Positions 9,473 to 22,108 of a stretch of DNA of 64,000 bases are shown piece after piece. Source of the stretch: Cylindrodendrum hubeiense (lineage: Eukaryota; Ascomycota; Sordariomycetes; Hypocreales; Nectriaceae); assembly GCA_014621425.1 (NCBI GenBank), contig JAANBB010000006.1:62001-126000 (forward strand), written 5' to 3'. The translations under genes were made by a program, and so were the position numbers. The notes under the pieces were generated by a model. That model made no database searches. It saw only the letters and a list, made by a program, of their open reading frames with translations, and had not been told where the DNA came from. The first letter of the stretch is position 1. The number at the start of each line of letters is the position of its first letter.

Positions 9473-12400
9473 ATGGAACAAGAACTTGTTGATGTCTGGA
9501 AAGACGCTCACGAACGGTACCAAAAGAGCCTTGGGATTCAGGATCAAGGCAAGATCAAGGCAGTGGCAACACCAGAGCAGTGTGTCGAAAAAGTGAAGCA
9601 ACTCCAGCGCACATATTCACTTTCTAGGTTTTCTTCGCTACTATCTAAAGCAGAGTCTTTTATAGTTCAGGTCCGATCGTTGTCAGTAATAGCCTCGATA
9701 TGTGTCCCGCCCAACCTTGATGTCTTTGGTTTGGTTTGGGGCTCCATCGCATTTGTATTCGAGGTACATTCATAAACCACTAGACGTCACATAGCGAACT
9801 AACAGTGGAACTTCGCGTACACGAAGCTCGCAGCACGTCATATGGTAGCCTTGGAGCACATTGCGGAAATTTTTGAGCAATGGGAAAGGGCACTTGCGCG
9901 TTTCGCAATTTATGTTGAAGGGTACCATGGCATTGCAATGGCGTCCGATAGGCTAAAGAAAGCTCTTGTTGAGTACTACGCAGAATTGCTACAACAGTGC
10001 CACGAGCTCATCAGCTTTCTCCGAACATCGCCCGTTAGTAAGTTCAGAGCTTTCTTTTTCTTTTATTCCATCCGTTCAATCCAGGTCCCTTCACGTGACG
10101 CGGCGATACCCCGCTCACAGCCTGATCAAGATGTCTCGCTTCGCAGGTATGAGGACGTAAATGTATCATGCCACATAGTTAAATGAGCTTCTTTTTTTCA
10201 ACGGAGATGTGACTACTCTGCCACTGATCACTCCTTTGCTGCTTATCAATTAGAAGCTACGTTCATATTTCGAGATATAATCACCCCGCCCTTCAGTGAC
10301 AGCTGTTGATCATTCTGACACCACGCGCTTCTTTCTAGAGAACCTACTACTGGGCGGAAGGGCAGCTCGCAATATTCACCGCAACTCTTCGAAACAACTG
10401 ACGCGAATACGGGATCTGGTCGATTGGGTAGATCGCGAGGCTAGTGTGGACAGCGTTGTTTTGCTCGAAGGACAGTTCCAAAATCTTCTCGGCCTCATCA
10501 GACCATCCAGCATGAACGTAGGGGCACTGCCATATTATGGCCTTCCCTTTCTTCGAAATCCATCTCATTTTTCAAGAAGAGGGCCGTTAGAAACATTGGA
10601 GACGACACTAAGCCCACAATCGACCCCAATGGAACTCATTCCCACAGCGATATGGGGAGGTGGAGGGTGTGGGAAGACTCAAATAGCCCTGGAGTTTGCC
10701 TACCGCAATATTGGGGTCTATGGGGCAATTCTGTGGTGTGATTCAGAGACGTCAGGTCAACTCACCTCATTCTATATCAAGCATGCTGAAAGCTTGGGTT
10801 TGATTAGCAAAGATGAAGTGCCTCAAGGAGATCAAATAAAGAGTCTACTCAAGAAATGGCTAGTCAGCGTGAGAAAGTCTGGTGAGTAGCTTTGAAGTTG
10901 ATAAAGCCGGGAATGATACTCACTATTTTCCAGCAAATGGTCCAGTCAAATGGCTCCTGATATTCGATAACCTGGAAGAGTTTGATGACTTTCAATCTTT
11001 CTGGCCCGTCGGTGGACTAGGTGCTGTCATAATCACCACCCGCAGCCCCGTTCTGTCTCAGAAGTATGCAGCATGCCAGATACCCCTCTCTGTTCTTACA
11101 AAGGCCGAGTCAAGGGAGTTCCTGCTCAAATTCCAACCAACCATCGAAGATGAACCCTCGACGGACGAACAGAAGGCAGCGGATTCTATCTCGGAAAAGC
11201 TAGGTTATTTACCATTAGCTCTTGATCTCATCAGATGCGATGTACAAGAAATGGGTTGCTCATTGCAGCAATTCCTCCTGAGTTATTCAGACTTTGATCA
11301 CTCTTTTCTCTTTCACCATAATAGGGTTGGGCGAAATCTTGATTGGTATCCCACGAGCATCTTGAAGACATTCACCTTTCGTCGGGAGCAAATAAGCGAA
11401 GAAGGACGTCTTCTTATGGACATTCTCGCCTTATTGAGTGCAGATGGAGTCCCTATATCTTTATTCGACAGCGAGCCAGAAGATATGTAAGTAAACACAA
11501 CTTCTTCTCTAAACCTCTGCTGCTGTGTGCTTATAAATAATTCAGGCTGTGTCACGGTCCTGATGTAGAATATGAGGTGGCAAACCTGGGGGAATTGATT
11601 GAGAACCCGTTAAAAGAAACACAGGAGTAAGCAGTTTGCCTACCCGAGTTATAAAACTATGGATAATTATTCTGATATACTCTAGTCTGAACAAGGCAGT
11701 ATCGGAGCTGTTAAACAGCTCCCTGGTGACTAGGAACGCAGCAACTAATGTTTTAGGAACCCATCGAATGACCCAAAAGGCAGTCATCTATTCCATTTCC
11801 GCGCCTCGTAGGAATTTGATATTCAACAAGTGTCTGTTCCTTTTGAATGCTCGGTTTCCCCTCCAGAAAGATGGCAGCTTACTATATCACTGGTGGCGAG
11901 AGTGTGAGCAGTACGTCACGCAGATCAAAGCTATCCTAGACGTTTATAAAGAGTTTCAGACCGAACTGGGTCCGCCAATGCTGCTTTGCGAGCTAATTCG
12001 CCGGTGTGCCTGGTATGCATATTATTCGCGCAAAGAGACAAATGATTCTAGAAATAACATAAATATGCCAGGTACCTTTTCGAAAAAGGACAATTTAAGG
12101 AGTCCGCGCAAATAACCAACGATGGACTGAAGATCTGCGAAGAGGCTGCTCAAACTGATGTCAAAATTGGCTACTCCAAATCTTTCTACATTCCCCGTCT
12201 TACAGGAGATATGTACTGGACCTTAGGTTGCATCGAATGCAAAACAAACAGAGTAGGTCATGGGATGCAGTGGCTGTTAAAAGCAAGAGAAATACGCCAG
12301 AAGCTTTACGATGAGTATCAAGATGAGTTTGATGGCTTAATGCTTCAATCTTGCGATGGCAACATTGCTCTAGCTTGGTTAGCTGATGGATATGCCGAAA

Positions 12401-13139
12401 AGGCCCTGCCATCCCTGACGACGGCTTACGAGACATCACTTGCAACTGGCCCCCTACAAGAGAACAACTGGCACTATCCAATAAATCTTGCACTTTGCCA
12501 GAGGATCTTAGGGCAGTATGATGATGCGTTAAAAACAGTTCACGTTGGCATTGCATCGATTGAGAACCTCTTCGGCGAGGAAACCTTGCCGATGGCGCTG
12601 TACGATACTCAACTTCAATTCTGCCTTACAGTACGTTATACTGACTGGTTTTAGGGCTCAGTTTCATCTTGGAGGCATTTTAATTTACTTGGGAAAACAG
12701 AAGGAGGCTCTTGATGCCTTCTCCATGTGCTTGAAAATTCGACAGGTTGCTATGCCAAATCATCTAGAAACTGCAATGGTTTGTCATAAGCTCGGCATTT
12801 TATCTCAGAAAATGGGAAGCTTGGCCACTTCTATGTAAGCTGCAATTTTATGCATACTTGTCGATACTGTCCTGCTAACATGTCACTTTTAACGCAAGAA
12901 CCTTCTTAAGGCAAGCTCTTGCAATCTTGGGGGACACTGCGCTATTGAGTCCTGCTGCAGTGCGCACTGCATATTTTCTCAACGCTGCTTTAACTGCAGA
13001 AGGCAAGCACGAAGAGGCAAATGAGGTGAAAAGCATTGTAAATGAGGCTCTCGAGTCGCATGGGCTCATTGAACGTGCCCAAAGCCAAGGTTTTTCAGAT
13101 GAGTTCTTCGATGGTCTGGTATTATATAAACATAGATGA
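9473..13139 (+). CDS. NLR-type STAND protein: NB-ARC with TPR repeats
   Basis: Nine exons: 9473-9763, 9806-10037, 10297-10881, 10934-11486, 11546-11626, 11686-12012, 12072-12599, 12655-12834, 12899-13139. They join to 1005 codons plus stop. The N-terminal ~170 residues resemble the DUF7708/Goodbye-like effector region of fungal STAND proteins (LVDVWKDA, VFGLVWGSI, ALARFAIYVEGYH). The NB-ARC shows a P-loop GGGGCGKT, Walker B LLIFDN, a sensor-like GAVIITTRSP and LGYLPLALDL in the place of GLPLAL. The C-terminal ~350 residues are helical repeats of TPR style (for example QFHLGGILIYLGKQKEALDA). Such proteins act as intracellular non-self or stress sensors. The second intron (10038-10296, 259 bp) is long for this window; it is chosen because it is the only join that keeps phase, so that boundary is the weakest part of the model. 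Confidence 0.82.
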
Positions 13140-13796
13140 ACCTTCCCCATTGTTATTTCCCTTCATAAAACGATGGTACCGTCAGTAGGGCTATGAAATT
13201 ATTACCATTTTGAAGGCGATTGTTATGGGTATCTTGTGGTGTTGTTTCGGAGGCTTCCTTCTTCTTTCTTCCTTCTTTCTTCAATTTATTTTACTCTTAT
13301 TCTTTTCATATTTATGGCTGAGAATAAGTGTATCGCGAGCGGGTGGCAATTATAAAGCTGGAGGGATTGAATTAAGGGCTTGAAACAAAGGTGATGTTTA
13401 GTAGCCCCATTGCTAGTATTACTATTATCTCTTGTGGCACTACATGTATTTTGCCCTCGAGCTTGTAACCAGGGCGCTGCTCTAATTTACTTGACGACAT
13501 TGAAATAGAGCTGAGATAAGAATTGAATTACGTGTGTACATATATTCATATCTACTCTCTTACGTGTGTAACATAAGAGAGTCGTGAAAACTGATATTGA
13601 CTTGCAATACCAGTTTTAGTACTGAGCTAGATCCATGGACATGATATAAATATCTCTTCCTCATTCAAATCTTTGGTCACTTTAGTAGTCCGCACTCTGC
13701 CATTGTCCACATCCAATGTGATGTGATTTGCTTCGGGAATATATACTCCTCTGGCGTTAGTCACTCCTCCAATAGTTCTGCCTTTGAAATATATCT
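13140..13796. other. Spacer between convergent genes
   Basis: The 3' ends of the NLR gene (plus) and the C2H2 gene (minus) face each other here. A polypyrimidine run of CTTCCTT/CTTTCTT type lies at about 13254-13285. No gene seen. Confidence 0.5.
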
Positions 13797-15084
13797 CTAT
13801 TTTGAAAGATTCTTCTTTCGTGGGCGGCCTTTAGTTCTTCGCTCGCATCGCTCGTAGTGAACCAAAAATGATTGCTTGGATGTATACTGAACACGATGAG
13901 TAGTACCTGGGCGCCAACAGACGAAGGGGTGATCTCCTTTGCTGCAATTCTCGGCGTGCCGTTTGAATTTGTCTTCGCGATAAATCTTGCCACACCAGCA
14001 CTGGATCTGTCGACGCTTGGAACTTCTGAGGTGTGCCTTGAAAGGGTCCTTTCGCGCCACTTGAAACCCACAGCGGCACTGGTATAGCGGAATACAGGAA
14101 GTGAGCCTGCAATCGCCAACAGCCTGACCGGAGCATACATCGCATGCGCAGTGACAACTAGGACCAGGATGACCTAACTCGACATGTTCTCTAAAATTCA
14201 GCGTGTCAAATATGTTGAATCCAGGATATGGTTTTGCGTACCTGAGTTGATTGGTGCTTGAGAATTGCTTTGGGCATCTAATACAGTACTGCAAGACTGA
14301 GCTTTGCGAACTGGATCCGTCGATGATAAGCTTGGTAACTGATGAATCCGTTGTACCCGTTGAGGGCAATGGTACGTCAAGCTTGGAGCAGATGCTGTCA
14401 TTGGCTACTTCAGCGAGGAAGACGCCGGTGCTTGTTGAGATAATAGGAGTGGTAGGGTTGGGAAGCAGTGGTATTGGGAGTGAACCCCCTGAGTCTCCTG
14501 TGTAATTAATGTCAGGATTGTCGAAGAGAGGGGCCAGGTGATGGTGAAAGTCGTCACTGGCGGGAGTAGCAGCCCATGTTTGGCTCGGAATAGCACAGTC
14601 AGCGGTAGCAGGCCACTCTGAGCTCAAAATATTAGTGCTGGACAGGGCCAACCTCTCGTCGTAAATGTCACCGCTCATATCAGGGGCCTCCCCCCGAAAA
14701 TCAACCAGAGATGTGTTTCCATCGGACCAGTAACCAGATTCGAGGAGCCATTTTTCATTTCCAAGGGAATCTAGATCATTAAGAAACGCGTCGTTTGTAA
14801 CACGATCTTTTAAGATTTTAGAAGGAATAGGAATAGTGAGTATACGGAGTCGAGGCTATATATATGCCAGTCAGTGTGGAAGCAAATGGATGTGTAAGTG
14901 GTGACTTATAGGAGAATGAACATCATACTGTCGCCTATAAATGGGTCTGGGCGAAGGGCTCACCGAGTACCCTCACGGGCCACAGCGGGAGAAGCGTATG
15001 GGTGGCTTCAACTTGTTTGCAAACGCCAGAAATATGATCGTTTAAATACTCGAGAATTGGTTCTGCTGACATAATAACGAGCAT
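13797..15084 (-). CDS. C2H2 zinc-finger DNA-binding protein
   Basis: Three exons: 14964-15084, 14242-14806 and 13797-14190, with introns of 157 and 51 bp. Joined length is 359 residues. The second intron splits a zinc finger: after splicing it reads CIRCPKQFSSTNQLREHVELGH, a C-x2-C...H-x4-5-H finger. A Cys/His-rich region follows (CRCGFQVARKDPFKAHL, CWCGKIYREDKFKRHAENC) like paired atypical C2H2 fingers, and the C-terminus is basic with an AT-hook-like KGRPRKK. Residues ~85-210 are acidic/Ser-Thr-rich, as in activation regions. This suggests a nuclear regulator. A start four codons inside (15072) is equally possible. The gene lies 0.4 kb downstream of the flavin monooxygenase on the same strand; regulation of that gene is only a guess. 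Confidence 0.72.
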
Positions 15085-15494
15085 CGAAAGGCCAATTTTC
15101 TGATTCGTCTACGTTCTGAAGCCTGGGGCCAGTTTTGTGATTTGGCTAAAACCTCTGATGACCAAGCTCGGTCAGTTTTGTGGCTAGCCAGTCATATCAA
15201 GGATCTGAGGAGCTTGTCTGAGGTCCAGTACCAGTTGTATCCTGTACGGTACCCGGATGAGGAAATTTCACTGTCAACACGGGTACCTTGGCCTCAATCT
15301 CTTGCCATTCCTACCCGGATAAATAAGCAAGCCGACTATAATACCCATGTCAACTGACGGTGTAAGACATGGTTGCTTCAGAATATAACCAGGTCATACA
15401 ATGTTTGCGAGCATTCAAAGCAATTTGAGGGGCTTAGGATAACTGAATATATTTGTCTGAAGATTGTACCGTGGGACTCCCCAGATGCTACTGT
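15085..15494. other. Spacer: promoter of the C2H2 gene
   Basis: This lies between the 3' end of the monooxygenase gene and the start of the C2H2 gene, both on the minus strand, so it should hold the promoter of the latter. No distinct site recognised. Confidence 0.45.
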
Positions 15495-17485
15495 CTAATT
15501 ATCACCATACTTGTAAATTCCCTCTTCGAGACCCTTAATCTGCAAGGCCAACAGCTTGGAGTAGTATCTGCACAATGCCAAATTTCCTCCGTGGAACCAG
15601 AATCCGGGATGGCCACTGCGTTGCCAGATCATCCTCATTTCACCCTCGTTGTTGAAGCCCCAAATATCCCCTACCGCATCAGCAACCTCATCGCCGAAGA
15701 TGGTGCGTGTCTGGGTTCGCATGTTCTGGTACCCGGTCGCCAACACGATTTCATCGGCCTCCAGCTCTGAGCCATCGGCAAACTTCAACCCGTGTGGCAG
15801 TACTTTCTCAACCTCTTGGCCTTGCTTGATCTTGATCTTGCCATTGATGATGAGATCCGAAGCGCCGACGTCCATGTAGTACCCACCACCGCGTTCGAAA
15901 TACTTGATGAAGAAGCCCGCATCGTCTGGACCGCTATCGAGCTTGAACCCGGCCTTTGTCAAGCCCTTTAGCAGTTCGGCGTCAAGCCTGCCCTGAGCTA
16001 ACGTGACGCCCACTTGGTTGGCCTTAAACACGGGCATGGGAATACTGTGAAAGAGGAGATCCGCATCATCGACATCCGGCCCATTTTCCCTGTAGAAACC
16101 CTTCAGCCCGATTTCGGTGATTCCCTCAGAAGAAATGACGCAAGTGCTAGATCTTTGAACCATGGTCACATCGTATCCATTCTCGTAGAAATCTTGGGCA
16201 ATATCGTGGGCAGAATTGCAGCAGCCGATAACCACGGCCTTCTTTCCCACCTGGTTCTCTCGCGCGCCAGGAAATTCGGAGGAATGGCAAAGGAGATGGC
16301 CCTTAAAGCTGTCAATGCCGTCGATATTAGGCAAATTCATCTTGCCGGAGTGCCCAGTAGCCTGGACGACATGACGTGGGCGAAAGGTTCTCGTCTCTTC
16401 AGTACCATCCCCAAGTTGTCGCTTGACGGTAACGGACCACCTGCGTTCCTGTGCATCCCACTTGCTACTGGTGATTTCCGACTTCATCCAAACATTAAGT
16501 TCGAGTAGGTTTACGTAAGATGCGAAGAAATCGGCCAACTTGTCCTTGGGCGTGAAGATGGGCCACTGAGGAGGGAATCGAATGTAAGGGAGATGATCGT
16601 ACCAAACAGGGTCGTGCAAGACTAATTGATGATATCGGTTTCTCCAGTTGTCACCAACCTGGTCATTCTTGTCGACCATGAGCGAGTTGATCCCGAGGGC
16701 CTTCAGTCTGGCCGCAATTGTGAGACCGGCTTGCCCGGCACCTAAATGATAGATTAGTAAGTCAACCCACCAGTCAGTCTACTGATGGAGCGCATCATCT
16801 TACCAATAATTAACACTTCCGGCTCGGTTCCGTCATTATACTTCACCTCGGAGGTGCGTCGGTCCGCCCAGTTCTTTCTTCCGGGCTTTCCGCCGTGCTC
16901 AACGCCCTTTGGCCGTTGGTTGAATGTGTTTTCCTCATGGCCATCGAGCTCTTGGAGCCTCGTGTAGAGCGTAAAGATCTTCCAGTCATTAGATCCAACT
17001 TCGATAAGGCGCCCGAGGCCTTCGCCGGTTCCAAAGGTCGTCTTTAGCGTGAAGCAGAATTGTAGACATGAAACCTCTTGATCTGCGTCAAGGAAGCTTT
17101 TTTGGGGCTTGCGAGCGGGGGAACTGGCGTCGACGGCGATGGATTTGAGCCGAACTCCGGTCTCAGTTGAAGAAAACCCGTTGAGGAACGCTTCGATGTT
17201 ATTTTGGCCTTGGACGGTTCGAAAATCCCATGATAGGGCTAGATGGTCTCGCCAAAAGCTGTCCTCGGCAAAAAGACCGGAGAGGGCTGCAAAATCCTGC
17301 TTTTCAAGAGCCTGGTTGAACTTTCCCGCGACCTGTGCAACAATTGCGCCGGGATCGGCACTGATGGATTTGGGTGGAGAAGGCAATTTGGCTGCTTTGA
17401 TGTTGATGGACCCTGGAACAACCCGCATGTGGGACGGGAGCTCCTCTAAGACGGCGGTGGGCATGGTGAATGTGTCAAGAATCAC
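15495..17485 (-). CDS. Flavin-dependent monooxygenase (YUCCA-like FMO)
   Basis: Two exons, 16804-17485 and 15495-16741, with a 61-bp intron, giving 642 residues. The intron falls inside the FAD-binding fingerprint, which reads IIGAGQAGL after splicing (residues ~226-234). An NADPH-site Rossmann motif VVIGCCNSAHD and the late FMO motif LATGYQ follow. The first ~200 residues form an extra domain with an NTF2/SnoaL-like look (FAEDSFWRDHLALSWDFRT), an arrangement known in fungal and bacterial group B FMOs. Enzymes of this type oxygenate N-, S- or carbonyl-containing small molecules using FAD and NADPH; the substrate is not predictable. The start could be 17485 or the internal Met at 17464. No signal peptide, so probably cytosolic. 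Confidence 0.87.
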
Positions 17486-19707
17486 AAAGCGATGAGGGTA
17501 TCTGAATACTAAGTGGAAAATTGCAGGGAAAAGGCGATGGTTGAGTTAATTCGTTGGAAGACAGCATCGGGGAATTGGCCATTCATATACGTGACATCCC
17601 ACATGCAAGTCTGCCTGAAAGATAACTCAGAAGCGGGGGAAGGCGGCTGTGATACCGTCCTGCCGCAGTGTAAAATGCAACCTTTACACAAAACCAACAC
17701 CTGATCGGCACGAGGCGGAGGTAAAGTGCGGGGGAGGGAAGCTCTTTGCGGAGTGCCGTGGGGGATCCGGGGTAGAATAAAGGACCAACTGACCCGTCCA
17801 CCAATGGCTGCCAATTCAATTGCGCTTGCAACTTCCCGATGCTGCTTTGGGCACATTCTACTGCATGTGGGATCATCTAGGCAAACCCTAAGAATCCGGG
17901 TTGCCCAGTGAAGTTAGCCCGAGTATAGAAGCAACGGATATGAGCGTTTCAAGTCAGCGAAACATGCAAGCTTTGATGACGGTTGATCTTCCACCTCAAT
18001 AAAATGGATATCATCACACCAGGATTCTTGTCTGAGTCATGGAAAAGCATCAAGCACTGCGGGGAGCCTCCTGCGCTTCAAGCTAAGGAGGCTGGCTAGC
18101 GCTTGTGCATATCAGTGCGCTTGTTGGCCCCAAGATTGGAAGCATTGCGGCCTCCAAGCATCTGAGATTGTCCCAAATCTGTTGGGTAAAGCAGCCGATC
18201 AGCAACAGTTATGTTGGGTAGAAATAATGGTGTCTTGGATGGAGGATTATGCAGCGACTCGCATGCATTAAATCCAAAGTCCAATCACATGACTTATGAT
18301 CAGATGACCAGCATTCTCCTTTTCGCACACGAGTCATGCATACAGTTGGGATTCTCTCTTATCCTTTGCATACATTGACAGCATCATTTCGCCACTAAAC
18401 GTCGACCTAGCACTGTTCAAAGCGTTGAGAGAAAAGCGGAAGGCCTAGGTCGCCATGACGGTGTCATGAATTGACATGAACATTCATCAACACACAAAAT
18501 TTTCCTGAACCATAACTCTTTTCAACGTTCTGGAGCTGAAAGATGTTGAGAGTGCAGCTTTTGAAATGACATGAATTCACTAATAACGTTTATTTGTCCT
18601 AATACTACATTTTATTTTATCATTTATGCCCTAACATTAAAAATCTCTCCTGAGGTTAAGGGTGTCAGTTAAATAATAAAGCTAAGGTTTAGGTGTATTG
18701 TGTTTATGTGCGAATGGTAACCTGCATATGTGCAAATAGCAATACTCTGCATTTATTTATTTAGCATACATCGTCCTATTTATTCATCTACATGTATAGA
18801 ACCTCTTTACTTGTCTTTATAAGGGGAAAGACTTGGTTGACTGAGGGGGAAAACGCCTTACCCTGCACTAGCCCATCTACTGCATATCGTGCGCTCGTCG
18901 GTCGCTCCTCTCATTAAGGTCCTCAACTCATATATCAGCTGATCCAATGATTTTGTTAGGTTCTGTGTGCAGAGACTGTTTCGCCGCGGTCGGGTCGGCG
19001 CCTCGCTGATCCTGATGGGGCGGAGATTCTTGGCCGAAGCTACTTACGGCTCAACCCGTCCCCGCCAAATCCGGAAGCGGATGTAAGGGAAGATGGTGGA
19101 TCAGGACCTATTGGCACCACACTCAATTGGACAAGCACATGAAACATGGGGATAGCGAAGGAAATATCAATAACGTATTCAAACACAAAGTCTTTCTCGT
19201 CTCTGTCTTACTGGGAAGAAGAAGAAAAAGCATGACGTCATACACTTGCCTGCTTGGACAAACGACAGGCGGTCAGCTTTACAGCACAGAGTTTCCACGA
19301 GGCCATGATCCTTACTTATGTGGCTTGCTGTCGATGCCTCACTCAAGATTGGCGGAGCCCCGCTAGTGACCACACGAATCATCATCGAAGCACCTTGGCG
19401 AAGCGGGGATTGGCCGACATTTGCATCAGTATTTATGCTTTTCGTGTCATGGGACGGGTGCGTCGATCGCCAACCGCTTACGACGTCATGATTGAGCGGA
19501 TGATGCAGCGCCGGGTCAGCAGCCTCAATAAGATGGCTTTCTATAAAGGTAGAGACGGGGTTTGTCACTTTCCATTTTCATGCGATATCAGCCTAATACA
19601 AAGCACTGCAATTGGAACCATCGTGTCCGAGCCCAACTGGTGCAGGATTCCAACCATAAGAACCAACATCGAGTATTCAGTAATCAACCCTCACCACTAA
19701 CATCACG
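17486..19707. other. 2.2-kb spacer, no gene seen
   Basis: The left side is the 5' flank of the monooxygenase gene and the right side the promoter of the opsin-related gene. The stretch around 18560-18830 is A+T-rich. Frames present are short and motif-free. No tRNA-like structure found. Confidence 0.5.
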
Positions 19708-20723
19708 ATGGACTTCCTCTATGTTCGCAATGATGCCCTCGAGGTCAACCCCCAGGGTGGCGATACCCATCTCTCCGAGGGAGGCTCCTCCTGGTTGTGG
19801 GCCGTCATGGCCTTCTTCACCATTGCCTTCGTTCGTCAACCTCCAATATGCTCCTCGTAACAAGTAACTAACCACACGTCAATAGCTCGCCTACTTCGTC
19901 CTCAGCTTCCGGCCGCGCCATGGTGAAAAGATCTTCCACTACCTCTTCACCATCGCTCTGTTCGTCGGCGCCATCTCCTATTTCGCCATGGCATCTGGAC
20001 TTGGCTGGTCTGTCATCGCGACGCATCTGCACCGCAGCGATGCTTTCACATACCAGGTCTTTTTCGCCAAGTACATCTTCTGGGTCGTGGCCTTCCCCGT
20101 CATCATCATGGCTCTTGGCCTTGTTAGTGGTGTGAGCTGGGCTACCATCTTCTTCAACGTTTTCCTGGCCTGGATCTGGTACGTGAACCTGCACCAAATC
20201 AACTTACATGGGAATAGGTTGCTGACAACATGATAGGATCATCTCGTATCTCTGCTCGGCTTACACGGCCACCCGCTACAAGTGGGGCTTTTACGCCTTC
20301 GGCACCGTCGCCTATCTCCTCCTTGCTTTCCAGACTATGTGGGCCAGCCGCTCCTCTGCTGACCGGGTCGAGGTTGGTCGATCTCACACAATGCTCGCTG
20401 GCTGGGTCAACTTCTTCTGGTTCCTCTACCCCATCGCCTTCGCCGTCTCGGAGGGTGGCAATGTTATCGGCGTTACCCAGAGCCTCATCTTCTTTGGTAT
20501 CCTTGATTTGTTCCTCGTGGTCGGGACTGCCTTTGCCTTCCTCTTCCTCGCTCGCGACTGGGATTACGGCCGCATGAACTTGCAATTCACCCAGTACGGT
20601 CGTGTTAGCTCTCACGGGCATGGTATGCACCCGGAGAAGAAGCCCGTAACCGCTACTGGAGCTCCACCAGCAACGACAGCAAACCCTACCATGCACAGCG
20701 GCCGTCCTGTGAACCCTGTATAA
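19708..20723 (+). CDS. Opsin-related membrane protein (ORP/Hsp30/Yro2-like)
   Basis: Three exons: 19708-19830, 19886-20178 and 20237-20723 (introns 55 and 58 bp; the first donor is the less common GTTCGT). Product is 300 residues with seven hydrophobic segments and a hydrophilic His/Pro-rich tail. The order and spacing match microbial-rhodopsin-fold proteins, but key residues are changed. The helix-G motif reads GILDLFLVVG, so the retinal Schiff-base Lys expected four residues after the Asp is Val. Helix C reads KYIFW where pumps have RYxDW, so the proton-acceptor Asp is also gone. This places it in the non-photoactive opsin-related group (yeast Hsp30, Mrh1, Yro2; Neurospora ORP-1), plasma-membrane proteins induced by heat, acid or ethanol stress. 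Function in that group is still unclear. Confidence 0.87.
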
Positions 20724-21616
20724 AGGGAATGTTTGGAAAGTGTGAGTGTTACCTGAATGTTTTCTGGCAAGAGACATAATAAAACACGAAATGTGGTCTC
20801 TGCCAAGGGTTGACAGGCGGGATTTGGCAGTGACATGAGATTGTGAGAGATTAATTTACCCAGATGATTAGGAAGATAGCGTAGTTAGCCACAGCTTTCA
20901 GTCTCGTCCTTCGTATAAAATTAAATAATGCAGCAAGTTCCCTTTGATCGTTGTTCTTGATATGGCCAGGTCCATAAAACGAAGCCCCAAGCAGCCGAAC
21001 TCCAAATAGCAATCGTGTGATAGTAGAGAAGCAAGAGATGCCACAGCGCTCTAGGAAGAAGCTACAAATCAAATATTGTATCGAAGGTTTGTAGTCGGAG
21101 TCATTGCATCGGTCGTCGCGGCATGAAAGCATCATCATAGGCCTCAAGTTCAAGAAGGGGCAGTAAATTCGTCAAGGATGTAGTTGGCTCGGAGTTTCGG
21201 GTGTCGGTTCGACGAAGGGCCTGGCTAAAAGTAAGCAAACGGCTGGCTGATTTGCAGTGCTTTGGCGTGTGTAAAAGGAAGCTCGTGATGTTTTAATACT
21301 AGGGTACCAGCCTTGGAGAGGTTGGATCGGCTTGTAGTTGGATAGTTGTAATAGTAGATTTTCCACCACACCAGGGCTGGGTTCCTATGTCGCTGGATCT
21401 CGAGTCGGGGTTGTAGGCGACTGTAGAGGAGATGCTATTCGTGTAGCCTGCTCGAGGGCTGCGAGGATGAGAGCCTGAGCTCATCTAACGTCTTGGATGG
21501 AGGTCGGAGGCGATTGCACTCGGTATTAGCAAAGATATTAGATACAATTATAAGAAACGCAAAAGATCTGGAAGTTTTCGCAGGACCAGACTATGGTAAG
21601 GTGTCTAAGTTGGTGC
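20724..21616. other. Spacer, no gene seen
   Basis: Downstream of the opsin-related gene. Minus-strand frames at 20851-21153 and 21172-21484 have no recognisable motifs or splice logic. Confidence 0.5.
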
Positions 21617-22108
21617 TTAGATGACATCCGCCATCCAAACGATGATGCGTTGCTTATTGTCAAGAACTTGCAATGACGAATATTGTTCCGACGGCAATGC
21701 CTGATGCGAAACATGAGATCTCTCTTTCATTTCCCTACGGAGAATCTGAATCATTTGCTCGGGAGTTGTTCCATCCTCACGCAACCATTTCCGAGTTGCT
21801 GGGTTCGGGAACCAAGCTCCTGGAACAATATGCCCACACGTGGGATGCAATAAGCTTCCGAACACGGTGTTCAACCCGGGTTCGTGGGGTGATCCAGCGA
21901 TTTAAACATCTGCGTTGCATTCATAGATTGGATCGTGGTGTGATAAATGACGAATTCCGCTGTATCGCGCGACTTCCACCTTCCCAATCACCCGGTCTCC
22001 CGAGCCCTCTGGCCAACGATCAAATAGCTCAACTGATGTATCATCGAATAAATTGCTCAACTATTGGACTTGATCACGTATAGAAATGATAACTGGCTCC
22101 ACTCGCAT
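21617..22108 (-). pseudogene. Uncharacterised ORF with two internal stops
   Basis: Reading from an ATG at 22108, one minus-strand frame runs 164 codons to a stop at 21617 with just two internal stops (a TAG near 22063-22061 and a TAA about 55 codons later). The peptide between is of ordinary mixed composition (for example VELFDRWPEGSGDR, PNPATRKWLRED). Both stops could arise from Gln codons by C-to-T change. No family recognised. An ATG-led frame on the opposite strand (21673-22083) is fully open, so it is uncertain which, if either, was coding. Confidence 0.3.

Noticed and set aside
10087..10148. Possible 62-bp mini-exon in the NLR gene
   Set aside because: It has plausible AG and GT borders, but its length breaks phase and one frame has a stop; a direct join across 10038-10296 keeps frame.
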